64,000 nt of DNA from the NCBI GenBank assembly GCA_040218445.1, contig JAVJRK010000015.1, positions 62,001 to 126,000 on the forward strand, written 5' to 3'. A model generated the notes under the pieces. The model searched no databases, had not been told where the DNA came from, and saw only the letters and a program-made list of their open reading frames with translations. How positions within the stretch are numbered: position 1 is the first letter of the stretch; each line of letters begins with the position of its first letter. The position numbers were made by a program, and so were the translations under genes. Shown here piece by piece: positions 27,019 to 36,820 of this stretch. Source of the stretch: UBA1479 sp040218445 (GTDB taxonomy: Bacteria > Pseudomonadota > Alphaproteobacteria > Rhodospirillales > Casp-alpha2).

Positions 27019-27030
27019 ATTGTATACAAT
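27019..27030 (+). promoter_or_regulatory. Perfect 12-bp palindromic operator (GntR-type)
   Basis: ATTGTATACAAT, 65 bp before the start of the decarboxylase alpha gene. The TTGTATACAA core is the type of site bound by GntR-family (FCD subgroup) repressors. An identical 12-mer is found at 40704-40715 before the TauD-family gene. Confidence 0.6.
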
Positions 27031-27094
27031 GTGGCAAAGACGACGAATGGCCGAGGGGGCTGGTCGTGTCGATAAGGGAGGAAACAAAACCAAG

Positions 27095-27616
27095 ATGTCA
27101 AAACACCCACATGATGAATGGTCCCAGGTGCTGTTCCGCAAGTTCAAGGACGCGGGCGTAGAGCTGTTCACCTATATCCCCGATGCGGGCAACGCGCGCC
27201 TGGCGGAACTGGCGGAAGAAGACAACGAAACCCGTCTGGTGCTGCTCACGACCGAAGAAGAAGGTATCGCCGTTCAGGCGGGGGCCGATCTGGTCGGCAA
27301 GAAGTCCGTCCTGATGATGCAGTCATCGGGCGTCGGCAACTGCCCGAATTTTCTCAGCTTCGTGAAGGGCGGGAACTTTCCCTGCCTGATGATGGTTTCC
27401 ATGCGGGGCGATTACGGCGAACAAAACCCCTGGCAATACCCCATGGGCGAGGCGACGGATGCGATCCTTGAAGCCATGGGTATCCTGGTGATCCGGGTCG
27501 AACACCGCGACGAGCTTGAAGAGGCCGCCACCGCCGCTGCAAATGCGGCGTTCAAGGGCGGCAAAGGGGTCGCCCTGATCCTGACCCAGAAATTCCTGGG
27601 TGCAAAAGCGTTTTAA
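27095..27616 (+). CDS. ThDP-dependent decarboxylase, alpha (PYR) subunit
   Basis: 173 residues. PYR-type half of a split ThDP enzyme: FTYIPDAGNARLAELAEED and LTTEEEGIAVQAGADLVGKK, with the catalytic Glu expected in TTEEEGI, then MMQSSGVGNCPNFLSF. This is the arrangement of sulfopyruvate decarboxylase (ComD) and phosphonopyruvate decarboxylase. AAGGGAGGAAAC precedes the ATG, so the longer open frame from 27014 is not the start. The cofactor half is the next gene. The sequence alone does not decide sulfo- versus phosphonopyruvate. Confidence 0.82.
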   Translation: MSKHPHDEWSQVLFRKFKDAGVELFTYIPDAGNARLAELAEEDNETRLVLLTTEEEGIAVQAGADLVGKKSVLMMQSSGVGNCPNFLSFVKGGNFPCLMMVSMRGDYGEQNPWQYPMGEATDAILEAMGILVIRVEHRDELEEAATAAANAAFKGGKGVALILTQKFLGAKAF

Positions 27617-27624
27617 CTTATTGG

Positions 27625-27710
27625 AACCACTGAGGCGGTGAGGCCGTGAGGAATGTGACAATGAGAACGCTTTCTCTTCTCACTGTCCCTGTGTCTCTGT
27701 GGTGATTTTT
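27625..27710 (+). repeat. Imperfect palindrome between alpha and beta genes
   Basis: Outer arms ACCACTGAG (27626-27634) and CTCTGTGGT (27695-27703) pair 8/9; inner arms CAATGAGAA (27659-27667) and TTCTCACTG (27677-27685) pair 8/9. A run of T follows (27706-27711), so the structure may act as an attenuator inside the operon. The right arm resembles CTGTGTCTCTGTGGTGA strings that, from memory, occur between genes in many unrelated bacteria. Confidence 0.5.
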
Positions 27711-27728
27711 TCTAGGGAAGATTTGAAA

Positions 27729-28313
27729 ATGACCGAGATAACGTTGGACCGCCGCGAATTGCTGGCACCGCTGTTCCCCGATCAGGCCGATTGGCTGATG
27801 GTTTCCGGCTTGGCCGGATCGTCCAAGGACGCCGCCGGATTGACCGACGATGGGGACAACCTGTTCACCATGGCCGGCTGCATGGGGGCGGCTGTCTCCA
27901 CCGGGCTGGGCATGGCGCTGTCCGCACCGGACCGCAATGTCGCCGTGATCACCGGTGACGGCGAAATCCAGATGAACATCGGATCGCTCAACACCGTCGC
28001 GACCCAATCGCCGCAGAACCTGACCATCGTGGTGATCGACAACGGCACCCATGGTGAAACAGGCGGTCAGGAAGGCCATACGGTCAACCGCACCAATCTG
28101 GGCATGATCGCCCAGGGGGCGGGCATTCAAAGCGTGATGGAAATCTCCTCGGCCGACCAGATCCAGGCGGCTCATGATTTCATCCGCAACGAACCCGGCC
28201 CGCGCTTTCTGTGGTGCCGGGTGCTGCCGGGCGACCCGACGGCGTACAAGCGGAATTTCAACCCCGCCGAATGCCGGTTGAAGTTTCGGGCGGCGTATTT
28301 GGAAAGCACATGA
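27729..28313 (+). CDS. ThDP-dependent decarboxylase, beta (PP) subunit
   Basis: 194 residues. Pyrophosphate-binding half: ThDP motif starts GDGEIQMNIGSLNTV and ends with IDNGTHGETGGQ, the latter close to the DN(G)xxxSTGGQ of ComE and phosphonopyruvate decarboxylases. AGGGAAG lies about 10 bp before the ATG. With the alpha subunit it should form an alpha2beta2 or larger enzyme that decarboxylates a 3-sulfo- or 3-phosphono-2-oxoacid to the aldehyde. A terminator follows. Confidence 0.82.
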   Translation: MTEITLDRRELLAPLFPDQADWLMVSGLAGSSKDAAGLTDDGDNLFTMAGCMGAAVSTGLGMALSAPDRNVAVITGDGEIQMNIGSLNTVATQSPQNLTIVVIDNGTHGETGGQEGHTVNRTNLGMIAQGAGIQSVMEISSADQIQAAHDFIRNEPGPRFLWCRVLPGDPTAYKRNFNPAECRLKFRAAYLEST

Positions 28314-28335
28314 TGTCTTGATCTGCCCTCAATGA

Positions 28336-28394
28336 ACAGTTGGCTATCCACGAATTAAGGTGCTGTTGTGCGCATGTGGATTGCCAATTGTTTT
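28336..28394 (+). terminator. Rho-independent terminator after the decarboxylase genes
   Basis: Arms 28336-28351 (ACAGTTGGCTATCCAC) and 28376-28391 (GTGGATTGCCAATTGT) pair over 16 positions with one mismatch and one G-U. The T-run TTTT follows. The 24-nt loop is long for a terminator. Confidence 0.6.
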
Positions 28395-28432
28395 AGTTGC
28401 CGGTTAAATTTCACGGTGACGTAGGGGGGATC

Positions 28433-29080
28433 ATGCAATTTTCGCGCACTGTCATTAGGTCGTTGGCGCTGCTGATGACCATCGCGGTCCTTGTGTCCGC
28501 ATGCACAACGAATCCAATGGCGCTTGGCATGTCTGCCGTCGCGAACAGCGAATACAATTCGCATTACTCCAAGAACATCGCGCTTGGCACGATGTTCGCC
28601 ATGGAGGCTGACGAGAACTTTCCAGTCGCAATGACGAAGACATTGGAAAGCGCGGGTCTGTTGGCTGAAGATGCCGACAAGGCGGCATACAAACTCGATG
28701 TTCAATTCCAAGATTTAGATACCGAACAAGAAGGACATGAAGTCACCGGAAAAGCCGTCGTCAAATATACGTTGTTTGCGGCCGGGGTGTCTGAGCCGGA
28801 GCGTTCTGAAACGATTACCACAGAAGGTTTTGCGTATTCGCAATCGGACCGTTCTCTTTTGGCAGAGGCGGGTATCAAGACTGGGCTGGGATTGTTGATG
28901 GTCGGAATGGTCGCGCTTACTGGAGTCGGTGGGCACAACGGCGATATGATCTCCGGTGCAGCGCAAACACCGACTTTCGAGCTATCGACTGAAAAAGCTC
29001 ATCGCGTGGCAAAAGAAGATGCGATCTCCAAGAACTTAAAAGAATTTTTGGCCAGGATTGAAATGTCTTCAGGCAAGTAA
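28433..29080 (+). CDS. Lipoprotein of unknown function
   Basis: 215 residues. Lipobox VSAC at the end of the signal peptide MQFSRTVIRSLALLMTIAVL; the anchored Cys is followed by TT and N, so outer-membrane sorting is plausible. A hydrophobic glycine-rich stretch (GLGLLMVGMVALTGVGG) lies around residue 150. GTAGGGGGGA precedes the ATG. Lower GC and plainer codon use than its neighbours hint at a separate origin. No family recognised. Confidence 0.65.
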   Translation: MQFSRTVIRSLALLMTIAVLVSACTTNPMALGMSAVANSEYNSHYSKNIALGTMFAMEADENFPVAMTKTLESAGLLAEDADKAAYKLDVQFQDLDTEQEGHEVTGKAVVKYTLFAAGVSEPERSETITTEGFAYSQSDRSLLAEAGIKTGLGLLMVGMVALTGVGGHNGDMISGAAQTPTFELSTEKAHRVAKEDAISKNLKEFLARIEMSSGK

Positions 29081-29113
29081 AAGGCCGCGCATCATAGATA
29101 CGCGGCCTTTCCT
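29080..29113 (+). terminator. Bidirectional Rho-independent terminator
   Basis: AAAGGCCGCG (29080-29089) and CGCGGCCTTT (29101-29110) form a perfect 10-bp stem with an 11-nt loop, A-flanked on the left and T-flanked on the right. It separates the convergent lipoprotein gene and thiC, and can serve both. Confidence 0.85.
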
Positions 29114-29144
29114 CCCGGGGGCGCCCCGGGCGCTGTCTTAGGCG

Positions 29145-30986
<1,842 letters not shown>

Positions 30987-31053
30987 GGATCTGGACTCCC
31001 AAGGTCGTGGCATTCGTTGCAAAACGATCCGGGAGTGGCGGCGGTGGGAAAAT

Positions 31054-31078
31054 ATAAAAAGAGCCCCTTTGGGGGTTC
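31054..31078 (-). terminator. Terminator of the TPP riboswitch
   Basis: On the minus strand a GAACCCCC-AAA-GGGGCTC hairpin is followed by TTTTTATATTTT. It starts right where the riboswitch P1 ends (TTCCC), so TPP binding would favour early termination before thiC. Confidence 0.72.
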
Positions 31079-31197
31079 CGTTCCCTACGCCGGTGTTGCT
31101 CCGGATCAGGTTCGAAGGGTCACCGCGTTGTCCTCCTTCGCGCTGATGCGCTTCGGACGACCGTCGGAATCTCAGCCCCCTATCGGGGCCCCCCGTC
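31079..31197 (-). promoter_or_regulatory. TPP riboswitch (thi-box)
   Basis: The minus strand has CTGAGA (31175-31170), then ACCCTTCGAACCTGATC (31120-31104), then CGGCGTAGGGAA closing P1. These are the conserved pyrimidine- and pyrophosphate-sensor segments of the thi-box. It lies 93 bp before thiC with a terminator hairpin between, a transcriptional switch. Confidence 0.95.
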
Positions 31198-31310
31198 GGA
31201 ACAAGGGGAATCTGGACATTCCCGGCCCCCAGGTCAAGGAAATCCGGCGTTGCCATGCCTTATCCCGCAGGCATATCGCGCAATTTTCCGGATGCTGGTA
31301 AAATCGAAGC

Positions 31311-31796
31311 ATGAAAAAGGGTTTGGTCGTAACGGGTTGCCTGCTGTTCCTTGTCTTTGCCTGTTCACCTGACGGCGATGCCGACAAGCTGACGGGACGC
31401 GCCTGCGTGATGGACGGCGACACGCTGATGATCGGCGGCACGCGCCGCCATACGAAATGCGCCGAAGGGCAGATCGTCGACCTTTGGGGGATCACGGCCT
31501 TTGGCTTGGACAAGTTATGTCCGCACCCGTCGGGCCGGATGGTCCGCTGTGGCCTGTATGCCGCCGCGCAACTGCAGGAAAAGATAAAGACCAGCGAAAT
31601 CCGCTGCGAAGAAAAGGAAAGCAAGTTCGGCGGGGTGATCGCGGCGCAATGCTTCGTCGGTGACGAAGACATCGGCCAGTACATGGTCGCAAACGGCTTT
31701 GCCAGGGCCAACGCCTTGGTGACCGAACGTTATACCGGTCACGAAGCCCAGGCCAAGGCCCAGCGCCGCGGCCTGTGGGAAGCAGGCGCCAGGTAA
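31311..31796 (+). CDS. SNase-like lipoprotein, probably degenerate
   Basis: 161 residues. Signal peptide with lipobox VFAC near residue 18. The body shows the OB-fold order of thermonuclease-like proteins: ACVMDGDTLMIGG, IVDLWGITAFGLDK, YMVANGFARANA, HEAQAKAQRRGLWEA. The usual DTPE/DAPE acidic motif reads GITAF, so nuclease activity is doubtful. Six further cysteines suggest disulfides, consistent with export. It is divergent from the thiC riboswitch leader. Confidence 0.72.
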   Translation: MKKGLVVTGCLLFLVFACSPDGDADKLTGRACVMDGDTLMIGGTRRHTKCAEGQIVDLWGITAFGLDKLCPHPSGRMVRCGLYAAAQLQEKIKTSEIRCEEKESKFGGVIAAQCFVGDEDIGQYMVANGFARANALVTERYTGHEAQAKAQRRGLWEAGAR

Positions 31797-31849
31797 TTCG
31801 GCGCGATTATTCGGTCGCCACGCTCCGGGCTGCCCCCTAATATCCCCCC

Positions 31850-32437
31850 ATGCTGTCGATCCGAAATCTCCGCGCCCATCTGGTGCAGGTCAAAGACCTG
31901 GACCTGGATGCCGGTGACTGCATCGCCGTCATGGGGGCCTCGGGGTCGGGCAAAAGCCTGATGTTGCGTGCCGTGGCGGACCTGGACCCGTCCGAGGGTG
32001 AGGTCTCGCTTGACGGGCGTGACCGCATGACCATGCCCGGGCCCGCCTGGCGGCGCCAAGTGATGTACGTGGGGCCGGAATCGGGCTGGTGGGAAGATCG
32101 TGTCCGCGCCCATTTCGAAGACCCGGACGCGGTCATCGGCGTGCTGCAGCGCCTGGGCTTCAAGGCCGATACCCTGAACTGGCCCGTATCGCGCCTGTCG
32201 ACCGGCGAGCGGCAGCGCCTGGCCATCGCCCGGGCCTTTGACCGGGGGCCGCGGGTGCTGTTGCTGGATGAACCCACGGGCGCGCTGGATCAGGCCGCGA
32301 CGGCCCTGGTCGAAGGCGTGATCCATGATTTTCTGATGGATCACGGCATCGTTCTGATGGCGACCCATGCCAAGGAACAGGCCAAGCGCCTGGGCGTGCG
32401 GACCCTGACCATGAAGGACGGGAGGCTTTCCGCATGA
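31850..32437 (+). CDS. ABC transporter ATPase, FetA/YbbL-like
   Basis: 195 residues, short for an ABC ATPase as FetA is. Walker A GASGSGKS, signature RLSTGERQRLAIAR, Walker B VLLLDEPTGALD. In E. coli FetAB is implicated in iron export and peroxide tolerance. The ATG has no Shine-Dalgarno; TAATAT sits 8-13 bp upstream, so leaderless transcription is conceivable. The permease gene overlaps by 4 bp (ATGA). Confidence 0.85.
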   Translation: MLSIRNLRAHLVQVKDLDLDAGDCIAVMGASGSGKSLMLRAVADLDPSEGEVSLDGRDRMTMPGPAWRRQVMYVGPESGWWEDRVRAHFEDPDAVIGVLQRLGFKADTLNWPVSRLSTGERQRLAIARAFDRGPRVLLLDEPTGALDQAATALVEGVIHDFLMDHGIVLMATHAKEQAKRLGVRTLTMKDGRLSA

Positions 32438-33243
32438 CCGGTCAGGCGATCCCCCTTTCGGCGCTTGATCTGGTGCTGGCGGCCCTGCTGTTGATCATCA
32501 ACGGCGGGTTGTCGGTCTGGCTGAATCTGGGCATCACCAAATCGCTGGTCATCGCGGCGGCGCGCATGGTGGTGCAGCTGCTGTTGGTCGGCCTGATCCT
32601 GAAATATCTGTTCGCGGTGCAATCGCCCTGGCTGACGTTGGGGGTGGTGTTGATCATGATCGCCTTCGCCGGATACGAGATCATGAGCCGCCAGGACCGC
32701 AAGCTGACCGGCCTGTGGTCCTACGGCATCGGTGTGTCGACCATGACCTTCGCCGCCATATCCGTCACGGTTCTGGCGCTGTCGACCCAGCTGCGGCCCG
32801 ATCCCTGGTGGGATGCGCGCTATGCCATTCCCATCCTGGGCATGATCCTGGGCAACGCGCTGACGGGGATCAGCCTGGGCTTGAACACCCTGTTCAATAC
32901 ACTGACCCGCGAACGCTGGGCGGTCGAAGCCCAGATCGCCCTGGGCCATCCGCGCGAGGTGGCACTCCGCCCGTTCATCCGCCGCGCGCTTAAGACCGCG
33001 TTGATGCCGACCATCAATTCCATGGCGGCGACGGGGGTTGTCGCCCTGCCGGGCATGATGACCGGCCAAATCCTGGCCGGGGCCGATCCGGTCGAAGCCG
33101 TGAAATACCAGTTGCTGGTGATGTTCCTGATCGGCGGGGCCACGGGCATCGGGGCCGTGACCGCCATTTATGCCGCCGTTTGGCGGGTGACGGATACACG
33201 CCATCGCCTGCGCCTGGACCGCCTGCAAGAGGTTGATCAATGA
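32434..33243 (+). CDS. ABC transporter permease, FetB/UPF0014 family
   Basis: 269 residues with six or seven membrane spans; ARMVVQLLLVGLILKYLF and GMILGNALTGISLGLN are the hallmark UPF0014 segments, with GVVALPGMMTGQILAGADP late. Pairs with the preceding ATPase. Overlaps the next gene by 4 bp (ATGA), so translation of the mandelate-racemase homologue is coupled to this transporter. Confidence 0.88.
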   Translation: MTGQAIPLSALDLVLAALLLIINGGLSVWLNLGITKSLVIAAARMVVQLLLVGLILKYLFAVQSPWLTLGVVLIMIAFAGYEIMSRQDRKLTGLWSYGIGVSTMTFAAISVTVLALSTQLRPDPWWDARYAIPILGMILGNALTGISLGLNTLFNTLTRERWAVEAQIALGHPREVALRPFIRRALKTALMPTINSMAATGVVALPGMMTGQILAGADPVEAVKYQLLVMFLIGGATGIGAVTAIYAAVWRVTDTRHRLRLDRLQEVDQ

Positions 33244-34322
33244 CCGAGACAATTAAGACCCTGCGGGCCCGCCCCGTGATCGTACCCATGCGCCGCCCCT
33301 TGGCGACGGCGGGCGGCGCCGTGTCCGAAGCCCCATTGGTGCTGGTCGATGTGGAAACGTCGGGCGGCATCATGGGCTGCGCTTATTCCTTCGCCTATCA
33401 CGCCTGGGCGCTGAAGCCGATCCTGGCGATGTACGACGTGCTGGCCGAAAAGGTCGTGGGCCATCCCCTGGACCCGCAGGCGGTTCAGGCAGCGCTTTGG
33501 GCCGCGTTTCGCCTGGCGGGGGCGAAAGGGGCGGCGGGGCAGGCGATTTCGGGTCTGGACATGGCGTTGTGGGATGCCGCCGCCAAGGCAAAGGGCCTGC
33601 CGTTGTATCAGGTGCTGGGGGCCGAGGCCGTGGCCTCGCCGGCCTATAATTCCAAGGGCCTTGGCATGATCGGGGCCGATGCGGCGGGCCGTGAAGCGCG
33701 CGAGCTTTTGGACGAAGGCTTCAATGCGGTCAAGGTGCGCCTGGGCTATCCGACGCTGGAAGAAGACGTCGCCGTGGTGCGCGCGGTCAAGGCCGCGGTC
33801 GGCGTCGATACCCCCCTGATGAGCGACTACAACCAAAGCCAGGAGGTGGAAGAGGTTATTCGCCGCATCAAGGCGCTGGATGAAGAGGGGCTTTATTGGG
33901 TGGAAGAGCCCGTTCATTACGACGACTTCTACGGTCATGCCGCAATCCGCAAGGTGACCCAGACCCCGGTGCAGACGGGCGAAAATTGCTGGTTTCCCGG
34001 TGAAATGGCCAAATGCATGGCGGCGGGCGGCTGCGATTACTTCATGCCCGATGCGGGCAAGATCGGCGGCGTGACCGGTTGGCTGGGGGCGGCCAAGCTG
34101 GCGGCGGCGGCCAATCTGCCGCTGTCCAGCCATCTGTACCCGGAAGTCAGCGTGCATCTTCTGGCCGCCACGCCGACGCGTCATTGGCTGGAATATGTGG
34201 ATTGGGCCGAACCGGTGCTGGCTGAACCATTGCCGGTTGAGGACGGTCAATGCCGTCCTGCGGAAAAACCGGGCATCGGCATTGAATGGGATGAAACCGC
34301 CGTCGCAAAATACGAAGCCTGA
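33240..34322 (+). CDS. Mandelate racemase homologue (enolase superfamily)
   Basis: 360 residues, collinear with Pseudomonas mandelate racemase from end to end with offset +1. Metal ligands D196 (SDYNQS), E222 (WVEEP) and E248 (TGEN) are present; so are D271 and H298 (MPDAGKIGG, LSSHLYPE) and E318 (HWLEYVD). K165 is kept, but the second Lys of the KxK motif, the (S)-face base K166 in mandelate racemase, is R167 here. A dehydratase or altered racemase acting on a 2-hydroxyacid is likely. Coupled to fetB upstream. Confidence 0.85.
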   Translation: MTETIKTLRARPVIVPMRRPLATAGGAVSEAPLVLVDVETSGGIMGCAYSFAYHAWALKPILAMYDVLAEKVVGHPLDPQAVQAALWAAFRLAGAKGAAGQAISGLDMALWDAAAKAKGLPLYQVLGAEAVASPAYNSKGLGMIGADAAGREARELLDEGFNAVKVRLGYPTLEEDVAVVRAVKAAVGVDTPLMSDYNQSQEVEEVIRRIKALDEEGLYWVEEPVHYDDFYGHAAIRKVTQTPVQTGENCWFPGEMAKCMAAGGCDYFMPDAGKIGGVTGWLGAAKLAAAANLPLSSHLYPEVSVHLLAATPTRHWLEYVDWAEPVLAEPLPVEDGQCRPAEKPGIGIEWDETAVAKYEA

Positions 34323-34402
34323 TGCCGCCGAACGGGCTTTGACCCCGAATGGTGCGCGTCCTAGCCTGCTTCCCTGACCAACCCCATAGTGAGAAACCAA
34401 CG

Positions 34403-35359
34403 ATGCCTGAAAAAATCGTCTTCCTTGACCGCGACTCGCTTGCCCCCGGGACGGACCTGCGCCCGCCTGCTTTCGATCATGAATGGCTGGATTTCCCCGA
34501 AACGCAAACCGGACAGGTCGCGGACCGCATCAAGGATGCGACCATCGTGGTCAGTAACAAGGTCAGGATCGGGGCGGACGATATGGACGCGGCGCCGGGG
34601 CTGAAGCTGATCGCCGTCTGCGCCACGGGCACGGACATCATCGACTTGGAAGCAGCCAAGGCGCGCGACATCACCGTCTGCAACGTGCGGGGCTATGCGG
34701 AACATTCCGTGCCGGAACATGCCTTTGGTTTGATCCTGACGCTCAGGCGCCAGATTTTGGGCTATCTGGCGGACGTCAAGGCGGGCAAGTGGCAGGAATC
34801 CGGTAATTTCACCTTCTTCACCCATGAACTGCGCGATTTGTACGGCACGCGTCTGGCCATTGTCGGGCGGGGCTCTTTGGGGCAGGGGGTGGCGACCATC
34901 GCCCGGGGCTTCGGGATGGAGGTCGTGTTCGTCGGCCGTAAGGGGGACGCCAGCCCCGAAGCACCGCTGATCCCCTGGGACGAAGCGATCGAAACGGCGG
35001 ACGTGCTGACGTTGCATTGCCCGCTGACGCCCGAGACGCGGGGCATGGTGGGGTTGGATGAATTCCGCCGCATGAAGGACAGCGCCCTGATCATCAATAC
35101 GGCGCGGGGCGGCCTGATCGACGAGGGCGATCTTGTCCAGGCACTGCGCGACGGCATGATCGCGGGGGCGGGCATGGACGTTGTGTCGTCCGAGCCTCCG
35201 CCCGCGGACCATCCGTTCATGGCGCTGGTCGGCCGGCCGGATTTTATCCTGACCCCCCATACGGCCTGGGCCGGCCATACGGCGCGCGACGCCATGGTCG
35301 AACAACTGATCGAAAACATCGAGAATTTCCACAAAGGGTCGCCGGCCAACGTGGTCTAG
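34403..35359 (+). CDS. D-2-hydroxyacid dehydrogenase (NAD(P)H)
   Basis: 318 residues. Rossmann motif VGRGSLGQG, then the catalytic Arg in NTARGGLID, a Glu in DVVSSEPPP and His in TPHTAW: the D-isomer 2-hydroxyacid dehydrogenase fold, most like glycerate/hydroxypyruvate reductase (HprA-like). It reduces or oxidises a 2-oxoacid/2-hydroxyacid pair. It lies 80 bp downstream of the racemase homologue and may work in the same catabolic step. Confidence 0.88.
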   Translation: MPEKIVFLDRDSLAPGTDLRPPAFDHEWLDFPETQTGQVADRIKDATIVVSNKVRIGADDMDAAPGLKLIAVCATGTDIIDLEAAKARDITVCNVRGYAEHSVPEHAFGLILTLRRQILGYLADVKAGKWQESGNFTFFTHELRDLYGTRLAIVGRGSLGQGVATIARGFGMEVVFVGRKGDASPEAPLIPWDEAIETADVLTLHCPLTPETRGMVGLDEFRRMKDSALIINTARGGLIDEGDLVQALRDGMIAGAGMDVVSSEPPPADHPFMALVGRPDFILTPHTAWAGHTARDAMVEQLIENIENFHKGSPANVV

Positions 35360-35461
35360 GTTTCGTCATGGTCGGACGTGACCTGGCCACCCACGTGGAC
35401 CCCTGGGCCGTGCCCGGAGTGATGGCAAGGGCTGCGGTTGGATGCCACCCCAATCTAGGGG

Positions 35462-36229
35462 CTAGGGCGCGATATCGCTTCCCGGCCGCTTGGCGACGTC
35501 GGTTGCCTCGGCAGTGGGCGGCTCCGTGGTGGAACTGCCGTCGGGTGGGGCCCAGTCGTCGGGTCCGCCGGAAAATCCGGCCGATCCCATGCCTGCAAAC
35601 CCGCCCGCCGTCTGTTTCGGGTGGCGCAGGGTGTCCGGGTCCTTGTAGCCGCCGAAGAACCGTGCGATGCCGCGCCAGATTTTGGGCAGCAGCCAGATCA
35701 GCAACAGCGCGAACAACCCCAGCCCGACCAGGAACGCGACCGGATTAAACACGGCAAGGGACAATCCGGCGAACACCAGGATGTCTTCCAGGATGCTCAT
35801 GCCCCAATTGCTGAATGGTTCGGGCGAGGTGTTGATGACGGCGCGCGATCCGGCCTTGGCCGCATGGGTGCCGGCCGCGATCATCCCGCCGCCCAACAGG
35901 GCCACCACGGTTTGCAGTTCCGCGTTCATGAAATCCAGGCCGCCCACGGCGCCGGCGGCCATCAGGGCGCCGGCAGGTATGCGGATGAACGAATGGATCA
36001 AATCCCACAGACTGTCGAGGCCGGGAATTTTGTCGGCAAAGAATTCGATGAAATACATCAGGGCCGCCGCCGCCAGCACCCAGGTCGAGGACAGGACGGC
36101 CATGTTTTCCGGCAGTGAAATAACGTCGAAGGCGTCAAGCCCACCCAGAACCAGCACGGTCGCGTAAAGGTTCAGGCCGCTGCCCCAGGCGGATCCAAGG
36201 GCGATGGCGATGGCGGTTAACGGATCCAC
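35462..36229 (-). CDS. DUF4126 family membrane protein
   Basis: 255 residues from a GTG. DUF4126 features: IALGSAWGSGLNLYATVLVLG at the start, FFADKIPGLDSLWDLIHSFIRIP, GGGMIAAGTHAAKAGSRAVIN and SWGMSILED-like SNWGMSILEDI, about six spans, then a cytoplasmic Pro/Gly/Thr tail. Function unknown; its start codon is 7 bp past the TerB gene, suggesting one transcript. Confidence 0.85.
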   Translation of the reverse strand: MDPLTAIAIALGSAWGSGLNLYATVLVLGGLDAFDVISLPENMAVLSSTWVLAAAALMYFIEFFADKIPGLDSLWDLIHSFIRIPAGALMAAGAVGGLDFMNAELQTVVALLGGGMIAAGTHAAKAGSRAVINTSPEPFSNWGMSILEDILVFAGLSLAVFNPVAFLVGLGLFALLLIWLLPKIWRGIARFFGGYKDPDTLRHPKQTAGGFAGMGSAGFSGGPDDWAPPDGSSTTEPPTAEATDVAKRPGSDIAP

Positions 36230-36236
36230 GGCAGCT

Positions 36237-36713
36237 TTATCCCTTTTCGTCCGGGATGTTCGGCAGGTCGTCCACGTAAAGCCCCAAATCCTTGGGCTCG
36301 ATTCCGAAGCGCGAACAGATGCTGACGACTTCGATCTGTTCGGTCAGATTGTCTTCGCCCTCGACCTCTAGAATGCCCATGCAGACACGCAGGATCAGGG
36401 ACGCCAGTTCCGGGTCTTCGGCCAGGGGCTCGATGCGTTTGAGTGCGGCCGCGCGGCCCGTTTCGGAATCTTCCTGAATGGCGGCCGTGTATTCATTGAA
36501 CAGATCGACCGCTTCGTGCGGGTCGAACACGTCCAGCTGTTTGATGGCCTCGATAATCTGGTCCAGGCGCATGCGTTCCGGAAAGGTAACCTCGCCGTCG
36601 GCGGCGCAGACCAAGGCCGCCGCCGACATGACGGCTTCCAGAAAGGGGCGGTTTTGTTGCCGCGCCATCTGTTCCCGATACATGCCCGTCAGGGTTTCAA
36701 GCACACCCGCCAA
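36237..36713 (-). CDS. TerB-domain (tellurite-resistance-like) protein
   Basis: 158 residues from a TTG at 36713 with GGAGG 8 bp upstream; an ATG at 36683 is the alternative, and the open frame begins at 36779. All-helical TerB/DjlA-type domain with SAAALVCAADGEVTFPERMRLDQII and ICSRFGIEPKDLGLY. TerB proteins bind divalent metal and sit near membranes. Probably cotranscribed with the DUF4126 gene after it. Confidence 0.8.
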   Translation of the reverse strand: MAGVLETLTGMYREQMARQQNRPFLEAVMSAAALVCAADGEVTFPERMRLDQIIEAIKQLDVFDPHEAVDLFNEYTAAIQEDSETGRAAALKRIEPLAEDPELASLILRVCMGILEVEGEDNLTEQIEVVSICSRFGIEPKDLGLYVDDLPNIPDEKG

Positions 36714-36730
36714 AGCCCGCGCCTCCGATG

Positions 36731-36798
36731 TTGTCCGTATTCCCGGACAATTATTGGCCGAGGAATGCAATGGAGGCAATGGATTAGAGAATACGGAC
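36731..36798 (-). repeat. Nested inverted repeats before terB
   Basis: TTGTCCG-TATTCC-CGGACAA (36731-36750) overlaps a second, longer-range repeat GTCCGTATTC (36733-36742) / GAATACGGAC (36789-36798), both perfect. The two structures exclude each other. They stand between the hydrolase stop and the terB start. Confidence 0.6.
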
Positions 36799-36820
36799 TA
36801 AGCGATGCCGGGCCAGCGGA

